From NCBI GenBank assembly GCA_019416425.1, contig DXXK01000059.1, positions 1-6,629 on the forward strand: 6,629 nt of DNA, read 5' to 3'. The stretch comes from Bacteroidales bacterium. GTDB taxonomy: Bacteria; Bacteroidota; Bacteroidia; Bacteroidales; Muribaculaceae. Under the pieces are notes generated by a model. That model had not been told where the DNA came from and did no database searches. It worked only from the letters and a program-made list of their open reading frames with translations. Below, piece after piece: positions 1 through 5,267 of this stretch (its first letter is position 1; every line of letters begins with the position of its first letter). Both the position numbers and the translations under genes were made by a program.

Positions 1-79
1 ATCGTGTGCTTTTGTTTCAATGTCCAAAATTAAGAAATTATCGCCATAATAAAAAATTTTCAAAAAAATTCATTTTTAT

Positions 80-110
80 TTTGTGGTTTAAAATAATTGT
101 ACTAATTTTG
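80..110 (+). promoter_or_regulatory. Bacteroidota-type promoter of the ABC/GntR operon
   Basis: A TTTG (-33 element) at 80-83 is separated by 19 nt from TAATTTTG at 103-110, which matches every fixed position of the Bacteroidota -7 consensus TAnnTTTG. The flanking DNA is AT-rich, unlike the coding regions. Transcription would begin roughly at 115-118, leaving a leader of only about 20 nt before the ATG at 136. It is the only convincing promoter seen before the five tightly packed genes and probably drives them all. The start site itself is inferred. Confidence 0.8.
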
Positions 111-111
111 C

Positions 112-135
112 AGTGTACTATTACACTAATACACT
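112..135 (+). promoter_or_regulatory. Probable GntR (YtrA-type) operator: three AGTGTA/TACACT half-sites
   Basis: AGTGTA at 112-117 faces TACACT at 122-127, forming an inverted repeat with a 4-nt spacer, and a second TACACT follows at 130-135, 8 nt further on. The outer pair gives AGTGTA-N12-TACACT. These hexamers match, from memory, the inverted-repeat arms bound by Bacillus subtilis YtrA, although that spacing is about 13 nt. A YtrA-like regulator is encoded by the fourth gene of this operon. The cluster covers the expected transcription start and touches the start codon, a position suited to repression. A weaker half-site-like ATTGTA lies at 96-101. Binding is inferred. Confidence 0.7.
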
Positions 136-999
136 ATGATAGTTCTGAACAATATTAGTTTTTCATACCGCCGCAGCCGCCCGGTGCTGACGGACCTGAG
201 CCTGGAGCTCCAGTCGGGCACCGTGTGCGGCTTGCTTGGACGCAACGGCGTCGGCAAGTCTACAATGCTGTATCTGATAGCGGGGCTTCTCCGCCCGTCA
301 GCCGGCTTCGTGACATGCAACGGTTTCAAGCCCTTCGAACGTAAAGTGGATTTCCTCAACGACATATTTATTGTTCCCGAAGAATTCCAGCTCCCGGCAA
401 TCCGCCTGCACGAATATGTCAGCCTCAACGCACCATTCTATCCCAAGTTCGACAACGAGACGATGAACCGTCTCCTCGCCATGTTCGAGATGGCACCGGA
501 CGTAAATGTAGGTGCCCTCTCCATGGGACAGAAGAAGAAGGTGTTCCTGAGCTTCGCCATGGCATGCAACACCGGCATCCTGCTGCTGGACGAACCTACC
601 AACGGTCTGGACATCTCGGCCAAGCGTGCGTTCCGGATGGCCGTCAGCTCCGTGATGGACGAGAGTAAGACAATTGTCATCTCCACGCATCAGGTCTACG
701 ATGTTGAGCAGATTCTGGACCATATCATCATCGCCGACAACAACCGCATCCTGCTGAACCGCTCCACCATGGACATCACCTCGCGTCTGCGTTTCAACTT
801 CACCAACGATCCGAAACGTGCTGAGACCGCTGCCTTCTCGCTTCCCGTTCCCGGTGGCTTCAACATCGTGGAACTGGTCAGCGATCCCGATCAGGAGACC
901 GACGTCAATCTGGAGTCGTTGTTCGAGCTAACCCATAAGCGTCCAGACCTAATCAACCATATGTTCAATATTCCGCCCCTACCCGTGGACAATCAATAA
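136..999 (+). CDS. ABC transporter ATP-binding protein
   Basis: This 287-residue cytoplasmic ATPase would power the permease encoded two genes downstream. Visible motifs are Walker A GRNGVGKS (residues 35-42), a Q-loop region around 80-85 where the usual glutamine appears to be Glu82 (VPEE), signature LSMGQ (128-132), Walker B ILLLDE (148-153), D-loop GLD (157-159) and the H-loop histidine His185. All catalytic elements are present, so it should hydrolyse ATP. The nucleotide-binding domain ends near residue 210. An extension of about 75 residues follows with no motif I recognise, as is common in CcmA/YtrB-like ATPases. The ATG at 136 directly follows the operator and has no Shine-Dalgarno sequence, which is normal in this phylum. 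It is the first gene of the operon, 3 nt before the lipoprotein gene. The transported substrate is unknown. Confidence 0.93.
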   Translation: MIVLNNISFSYRRSRPVLTDLSLELQSGTVCGLLGRNGVGKSTMLYLIAGLLRPSAGFVTCNGFKPFERKVDFLNDIFIVPEEFQLPAIRLHEYVSLNAPFYPKFDNETMNRLLAMFEMAPDVNVGALSMGQKKKVFLSFAMACNTGILLLDEPTNGLDISAKRAFRMAVSSVMDESKTIVISTHQVYDVEQILDHIIIADNNRILLNRSTMDITSRLRFNFTNDPKRAETAAFSLPVPGGFNIVELVSDPDQETDVNLESLFELTHKRPDLINHMFNIPPLPVDNQ

Positions 1000-1002
1000 A
1001 CT

Positions 1003-1695
1003 ATGATTATCATGAATGCAAGAACAATAATGACGGCCGCAACGGCCATCGCAATCGGACTGTCCCTCTCATCGTGCGTGATTGTCAAGAAGTCCGAGCA
1101 CCGTAATGGTAAGGATGACAAACTGGTGACACGAAACATCTCCCTATCTGATTTCAATTCTATCAGCAATGAATTCATAGCTGATGTTAAGTACACTCAG
1201 GGACCCACTTCATTCACCGTGAGTGCTCCCCAGTACATTCTTGACCGTTTGTCGGTGGAAGTCAGAGACAGCGTGCTCGTAATCGGCAACAATAAGGATG
1301 ACGGCCGAATCAATGACGTGCCCAATGTTAAAGTGACGTGCTCAAGTCCGAACCTTAAGTCCGTCAACGTCGACGGTATGGGTGACTTCGAATGGAAAGG
1401 CGGGACTGCCGGCAATCTGAAATTGGTTGTCAACGGCATGGGCGACCTGAAATGGGAAGACGGACATTGCGAGAGCCTGGAGATGTATATCAACGGCATG
1501 GGCGATATCGAGTGCAAGAACATTACCGGAAACTCAATCATCGGTGCGGTCGAGGGTCATGGAGATATAGAGATTTCAGGTAGTTTCGTAAGCGGACGGC
1601 TCAGCATCGAAGGTCTGGGCGACATTGACGCGAAGAAACTGGATTGTCCCGCCCTCAGCACATCAGTGGATGGAATGGGTAAAATTAAACGATGA
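1003..1695 (+). CDS. DUF2807 (head GIN domain) lipoprotein
   Basis: This 230-residue protein starts with a lipoprotein signal peptide ending in the lipobox LSSC, with Cys25 as the predicted lipidated residue. ATGs at 1012 (residue 4) and 1030 (residue 10) are alternative starts; 1003 and 1012 both keep a plausible signal. After Cys25 comes VIVKK, which lacks the acidic cluster typical of Bacteroidota surface-export signals, so a periplasm-facing location is more likely (inference). Residues about 46-230 resemble the DUF2807/putative auto-transporter adhesin head GIN domain, a predicted beta-solenoid. Short beta strands repeat around [VI]-x-G-x-G-D about every 20 residues from 123 to the C-terminus. 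Its molecular role is unknown. DUF2807 proteins often sit beside GntR/ABC loci in Bacteroidota. Here it lies 3 nt after the ATPase gene and 9 nt before the permease gene, suggesting it works with the transporter. Confidence 0.85.
   Translation: MIIMNARTIMTAATAIAIGLSLSSCVIVKKSEHRNGKDDKLVTRNISLSDFNSISNEFIADVKYTQGPTSFTVSAPQYILDRLSVEVRDSVLVIGNNKDDGRINDVPNVKVTCSSPNLKSVNVDGMGDFEWKGGTAGNLKLVVNGMGDLKWEDGHCESLEMYINGMGDIECKNITGNSIIGAVEGHGDIEISGSFVSGRLSIEGLGDIDAKKLDCPALSTSVDGMGKIKR
1369..1692 (+). repeat. In-frame 60-bp repeats encoding the beta-solenoid rungs
   Basis: Six copies of a [VI]-x-G-x-G-[DK] motif begin at residues 123, 143, 163, 183, 202 and 222 of the lipoprotein, with spacings of 20, 20, 20, 19 and 20 residues. 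At the DNA level the second and third units share a 16-bp identical core at 1430-1445 and 1490-1505, while the others have diverged at synonymous and variable positions. The pattern suggests old internal duplication of one structural rung and not a recent tandem expansion. The last unit ends only three residues before the C-terminus and carries Lys in place of Asp. Confidence 0.8.
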
Positions 1696-1704
1696 AAAAA
1701 ATAT

Positions 1705-2493
1705 ATGGAAACGACATACGAAACTGCGGCTGCTCCCAAAGCCGCGCGCAACAACGGATTCTGGGTCATCAGCCGCAAGATGATCAACGAACATCGTCGC
1801 GGCATACTCAGCGCGACGATGACCTACCTGGGACTCTGGATCGCAATCGGAATGCTCTGGGGAATTGTGGATATGAATCATTCGGATAGCGTGCTCATGT
1901 TCTACATACTGATCGGAGGTATCGGAGCCGTAGTCTTCTCCTCGATGATGTTCGCCGACATGAAGACCAAGGAGGGACGGCTGTCCGTACTGATGATGCC
2001 TGCCACGGCAGCGGCAAAATTCTGGCCTCGGGTCATCGCCGGCTTCCTCGGCACCGCCGTCGTCATGGTGGTCGGTTTGTTCTGCGAGGAGTCAGGGCGC
2101 CTGTTGGGTCACCTGATCATGCGTTACGACAATTTTGAACTCGTCTCTCTGCCTGAGAATTTCGTGGACGATGGATATGAAATCGCTATATGTGCCGCTG
2201 GCGGTTTGCTGCAGCTTTCCATATATTTCTACGGAGCGATAATGTGGCCTAAATACTCCTTCATCAAGACCACCAGCGTGATGGTATGTGTCACGATGCT
2301 TGTGTCGACAATCGGAGGTCTCGTGATCAGCAGTGTCCTGCTGCATGGCTATCGGTTCGAGCTGCTGGTATCCGAGGAAGCTCTGTTCTGGATTGTATTC
2401 TCGATTGTCGTCGCGATCTCGGCTGCGTTGATATGGCTGTCCTACCGCCGCTTCAAGAACAGCACACTGATGTATGGCCTGAGACAAAAGTAA
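1705..2493 (+). CDS. ABC transporter permease, six transmembrane helices
   Basis: This 262-residue inner-membrane protein has six hydrophobic segments near residues 38-57, 63-83, 107-127, 159-180, 190-214 and 225-246. Basic residues cluster at 24-32, 86-109, 183-188 and 248-251, which by the positive-inside rule puts both ends in the cytoplasm. The cytoplasmic stretch SVLMMPATAAAKFWPR (residues 94-109) and the segment WPKYSFIKT (181-189) resemble conserved parts of permeases I associate with GntR-linked ABC loci in Bacteroidota. A loop of about 30 residues (128-158) should face the periplasm. It is the only permease in the operon, so a homodimer with two copies of the ATPase is the simplest assembly. 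The ATG at 1705 lies 9 nt after the lipoprotein stop, and an ATG at 1692 is in another frame. The substrate cannot be inferred. Confidence 0.85.
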   Translation: METTYETAAAPKAARNNGFWVISRKMINEHRRGILSATMTYLGLWIAIGMLWGIVDMNHSDSVLMFYILIGGIGAVVFSSMMFADMKTKEGRLSVLMMPATAAAKFWPRVIAGFLGTAVVMVVGLFCEESGRLLGHLIMRYDNFELVSLPENFVDDGYEIAICAAGGLLQLSIYFYGAIMWPKYSFIKTTSVMVCVTMLVSTIGGLVISSVLLHGYRFELLVSEEALFWIVFSIVVAISAALIWLSYRRFKNSTLMYGLRQK

Positions 2494-2501
2494 ACTGTAT
2501 C

Positions 2502-2888
2502 ATGGAGTTTAATGATAACAAACCGATCTATCTGCAGATAGCCGAGGGTATCATGGACGCCATCATCCGCGGTGACCAGTACGCTGGCTCGAGATTGCCG
2601 TCCGTCCGGGATTACGCCACCAATACCGGCGTAAACCCGAACACGGCGATGCGGACCTACACATGGCTGCAGCAGCAAGGTCTGATCTATATGAAACGAG
2701 GCATCGGATACTTTGTCGACGACAACGCCCCTCAGCGGATCATGGAGATGCGCCGCCGACAGTTCTTCGAGCACGAGGCCAATTACTTCATGGAGCGTCT
2801 GGCGTCGTTCGGTATTACTCCCGACCAGCTCAAGACAACTTACGAAGAATTCCTGAATAAGAAAGATTCCGCTTATAAACCCTGTTGA
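2502..2888 (+). CDS. GntR-family transcriptional regulator, YtrA subfamily
   Basis: This 128-residue cytoplasmic DNA-binding protein has the typical short YtrA architecture. A GntR winged helix-turn-helix spans about residues 8-73, starting with PIYLQIAEGI, with the core SRLPSVRDYA (30-39), the recognition helix region VNPNTAMRTYTWL (44-56) and the wing RGIGYFV (66-72). A short helical tail of about 55 residues follows, probably for dimerisation, with no ligand-binding domain. The start at 2502 is chosen because the protein then begins just before the domain. The frame is open upstream to 2286, but that part overlaps the permease gene and encodes no recognisable domain. It lies 8 nt after the permease and 4 nt before the barrel gene. 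It probably represses its own operon through the half-sites at 112-135; the inducing signal is unknown. Confidence 0.92.
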   Translation: MEFNDNKPIYLQIAEGIMDAIIRGDQYAGSRLPSVRDYATNTGVNPNTAMRTYTWLQQQGLIYMKRGIGYFVDDNAPQRIMEMRRRQFFEHEANYFMERLASFGITPDQLKTTYEEFLNKKDSAYKPC

Positions 2889-2892
2889 GATT

Positions 2893-5124
2893 ATGAATAT
2901 CAAGTATTTATTGGCAATGGCCGCTATGTCCTTGGCAGGCACTGCCATTGCCGCAACCGAGGAACCCGACACAATAGTCGAGCCATCGGTCAACCTCGAT
3001 GACTTCGTTGTCACAAGCCAGAAGAAGGTAATAAAATCCGATGGCGCCAAGCTTACCTACGATGTCCAGGCCGATGAGTCGACCAAGGGTCAGAGCCTTC
3101 TCGACGCCCTCCGTAAAGTACCGATGGTAACCGTCGACGCTCAGGACAACATCCAGATCAACGGCAATTCAGGCTTCAAGATCTACGTCAACGGCAAAGA
3201 GGACGTCATGCTGGAAGCCAATTACCAGAAGGTCTTCAAGGCAATGCCTGCCGATGCCGTGCAGAACATCGAGGTCATCACCGAGCCGGGCGCCAAGTAT
3301 GACGCCGAGGGATTCGGCGGTATCCTGAACCTGATTACTGAGACCAAGCAGAAGAACGACGGTTATAATGGCTCGATATCGGGTGCTTACGGCACTAACC
3401 AGGCCTACGCCAGTGCATTCATCACCACCAAGGTCGACAAGGTGACGCTGAACGCCAACCTGACTTATGCCCATAACGGTCTATTCAATCAGAAGAACCG
3501 CAACAGCTCGGAAACCACTTACCGTAATTCCGATCTGAACTACCGTATGCTTACGGATATGCGCCAGGAAATAGGCTTCGACATGGAGCAGGCCAGCCTG
3601 AACATGAGCTGGGAACCGAACGACCGGAATCTGTTCACCTTGGGGGGCAGCTTCAACAATCTCTCCGCATCCATCGACAAGCTTTCGAGCACCAACCGCA
3701 TGTTCGACCGTCAGAACAACCTGGTATGGAGTTTCCGCAACAAGATTGACGGCGGTCTCTCCAACCTGGGAGCGTCGGCCAATGCCTCTTACCGTATCGG
3801 TTTCAACCAGGCTAACACACACCGTCTGATTCTGGCATACCTGTTCGATTACGGCACCAACGATTTCCACCTGAATACCGAGACCGATGAAGCTGTCAAT
3901 TATCCCGTCAATGACCCCTGGCTGACGTCCAGGAATGATAACTATAACCGCACGCATACCGTGCAAGCCGATTACTCCAATCCTTTCGGTAAGGGCACAC
4001 ATACCCTCGACGCAGGATTCAAGGGAATCTTCCGCCGCAATACGGCAATCTCCTCAAGCGGAGTCGGACCTTCGTTGGACCAGATTGTCATGGATGTCGA
4101 CAACAATGTCAACATGGGACAGAACCAGGATGTGTATGCCGGATACCTCTCTTACACAGGTACCTTCGCCGACCGTGTCTCGCTGACCGCCGGAATCCGC
4201 TATGAGCATACCGCTATGGGACTGCGTTTCAAGGATGACAGAAGCCGCAATTTCACGAAACATCTCAACGACTGGGTACCAAACGCAGCGTTGACCTACA
4301 TCTTCGGCCCTGCCATCAATCTGCGCCTGGCTTACCAGATGCGTATATGGCGACCGGCCCTGTCGCAGGTCAATCCCTTCCGCACCCAGTTCAACGAGCT
4401 GGAGATACAGATGGGTAATCCCGACCTGAGCAGCGAGCGCAATCATGTCATATCCTTGACCTACACCAATTTCGGCCGTATACTCGGAGGGAATGTCTAT
4501 GCACGCTATGAGGAGAACAACAATTCCATCGTGGACTATACCTACTACGACGGTATAACGCGCGTCAGCACCTACGGAAACTACGGCCGCACGCATCGCT
4601 TCACGTTGGGTGGTTTCCTGAACTACAACATTACCAATTCGATGTCATTGTCGCTGAACGGCAGCGCCTCGTATGTCGACTTGAAGGCAAAGACCATCAA
4701 TGCCCACAACCATGGCTGGAGCGCTAATTATGGCATCAACTGGAACTGGAAGGCACCTGCGGACTTCAAGCTGAACGCCGGCGTTGGCCAGAGTATTCAT
4801 AATGTGAACCTGCAGGGTCACAGCACGGGGTACTATTATTACGGTATCGGCATCAGCCGTGACTTCCTGAAGAACAAGAGCCTGAATGTCGGAGTAAGCG
4901 CATGGAACTTCCTGAAGGCCTACAAGGGTGGTAAGTGGTACAACAATACGGCCGACGCGTCGTCAGTCAGCCAATACAGCATGTACTCACCCTCCATTAC
5001 ACTGAGCGTCAGCTGGACATTCGGCCATCTGAAGGAGCGCGTCAAGTCAACAGGCCTAGACCTGAAGTCCGACGATACCTCGACAACCACCACACAGTCC
5101 TCAGCACCCTCCGTAGGCAAATAA
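2893..5124 (+). CDS. TonB-receptor-like outer-membrane beta-barrel protein
   Basis: This 743-residue protein has a signal peptide with probable cleavage after AIA at residue 20. A plug domain covers about 47-155, with INGNSGFKIYVNG (89-101) and the plug-end signature IEVITEPGAKYDAEGFGGILNLIT (in two parts, I126-D137 and A138-T149). Residues about 160-717 alternate polar and aromatic strands typical of a 22-strand barrel; the final strand is around ITLSVSWTFGHLKERV (702-717). The best family match is the Bacteroidota outer membrane protein beta-barrel family (OMP_b-brl_3). The carboxypeptidase-regulatory-like domain that often precedes the plug in this phylum is absent; only about 25 residues separate the signal peptide from the plug. 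DDFVVTSQ (36-43) may act as a TonB-box-like segment. A Ser/Thr-rich tail (719-743) follows the barrel. It is the last gene of the operon, 4 nt after the regulator gene. The ligand or transported compound is unknown. Confidence 0.88.
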   Translation: MNIKYLLAMAAMSLAGTAIAATEEPDTIVEPSVNLDDFVVTSQKKVIKSDGAKLTYDVQADESTKGQSLLDALRKVPMVTVDAQDNIQINGNSGFKIYVNGKEDVMLEANYQKVFKAMPADAVQNIEVITEPGAKYDAEGFGGILNLITETKQKNDGYNGSISGAYGTNQAYASAFITTKVDKVTLNANLTYAHNGLFNQKNRNSSETTYRNSDLNYRMLTDMRQEIGFDMEQASLNMSWEPNDRNLFTLGGSFNNLSASIDKLSSTNRMFDRQNNLVWSFRNKIDGGLSNLGASANASYRIGFNQANTHRLILAYLFDYGTNDFHLNTETDEAVNYPVNDPWLTSRNDNYNRTHTVQADYSNPFGKGTHTLDAGFKGIFRRNTAISSSGVGPSLDQIVMDVDNNVNMGQNQDVYAGYLSYTGTFADRVSLTAGIRYEHTAMGLRFKDDRSRNFTKHLNDWVPNAALTYIFGPAINLRLAYQMRIWRPALSQVNPFRTQFNELEIQMGNPDLSSERNHVISLTYTNFGRILGGNVYARYEENNNSIVDYTYYDGITRVSTYGNYGRTHRFTLGGFLNYNITNSMSLSLNGSASYVDLKAKTINAHNHGWSANYGINWNWKAPADFKLNAGVGQSIHNVNLQGHSTGYYYYGIGISRDFLKNKSLNVGVSAWNFLKAYKGGKWYNNTADASSVSQYSMYSPSITLSVSWTFGHLKERVKSTGLDLKSDDTSTTTTQSSAPSVGK

Positions 5125-5151
5125 CAGAGTTAAGCTCAACCCGTTTCTCGA

Positions 5152-5189
5152 ATTATCCCGATTAATCCGGATTAATCCCGATCGATCCC
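5152..5189. repeat. Intergenic 10-bp tandem repeats with an 18-bp palindrome
   Basis: Four imperfect units run head to tail: ATTATCCCG (5152-5160), ATTAATCCGG (5161-5170), ATTAATCCCG (5171-5180) and ATCGATCCC (5181-5189). The second and third together form the perfect palindrome GATTAATCCGGATTAATC at 5160-5177. The block lies between the barrel stop codon and the terminator hairpin, so it would be in the 3' end of the operon transcript. It could be a protein-binding site, a small RNA hairpin or a neutral repeat; the sequence does not decide between these. Confidence 0.65.
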
Positions 5190-5193
5190 TTTT

Positions 5194-5233
5194 AAAAATT
5201 GCATATCCCATTGCGTGGATATGCAATTTTTTT
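5194..5233 (+). terminator. Rho-independent terminator of the ABC/GntR operon
   Basis: AAAAATTGCATATCC (5194-5208) pairs perfectly over 15 bp with GGATATGCAATTTTT (5217-5231) around an 8-nt loop, and the T run extends over 5227-5233. It begins 69 nt after the stop codon of the barrel gene and precedes an independent promoter, so it most likely ends the five-gene transcript. The lower stem is A-T pairs that overlap the T tract, so the effective stem is the upper part, GCATATCC/GGATATGC. Confidence 0.88.
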
Positions 5234-5235
5234 GT

Positions 5236-5243
5236 TAAATTTG
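5236..5243 (+). promoter_or_regulatory. Promoter -7 element of the peptidase gene
   Basis: TAAATTTG at 5236-5243 matches all fixed positions of the Bacteroidota -7 consensus TAnnTTTG and lies 24 nt before the ATG at 5268, giving a predicted leader of about 20 nt. No clean TTTG occurs at the expected -33 distance. The nearest candidate is ATTG at 5210-5213, inside the terminator loop, with a slightly long spacer of 22 nt. The peptidase is therefore probably expressed independently of the upstream operon. Confidence 0.7.
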
Positions 5244-5267
5244 CACCATAACATTGACCTAATCATT

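Noticed and set aside
25..32. Divergent promoter (TAATTTTG on the minus strand) for a gene left of the window
   Set aside because: The -7 match is perfect, but the nearest CAAA that could serve as a -33 element starts at 61, a 28-nt spacer, which is too long. In such AT-rich DNA a chance match is likely.
112..127. RNA hairpin/attenuator in the leader
   Set aside because: The 6-bp inverted repeat could fold, but the predicted transcription start at about 115-118 would remove part of the left arm. A DNA operator explains it better.
1692..1889. Start at 1692 overlapping the lipoprotein stop (ATGA)
   Set aside because: The overlap looks like translational coupling, but the frame gives a 65-residue basic, low-complexity peptide. 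The permease with its six helices starts at 1705 in a different frame.
2286..2501. N-terminal extension of the GntR gene to an upstream ATG, giving a 200-residue protein
   Set aside because: The extra 72 residues overlap the permease gene in another frame and contain no recognisable domain. The winged helix begins right after the ATG at 2502, and family members are about 120-130 residues.
2442..3050. 202-residue open frame on the minus strand across the permease, GntR and barrel genes
   Set aside because: It crosses three well-supported genes, has no recognisable motif and no promoter on that strand. It reflects codon bias of the + strand genes, as do the other minus-strand frames in 298-723, 3481-4002 and 4054-4596.
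3642..3647. Run of six G residues in the barrel gene as a phase-variation tract
   Set aside because: Six bases is short for slippage-driven switching, the reading frame is intact on both sides, and it encodes an ordinary Gly-Gly in a barrel strand or turn.
5191..5233. Bidirectional terminator
   Set aside because: On the minus strand the T run after the stem is only five bases and is followed by AAAAG. No convergent gene is present that would need it.
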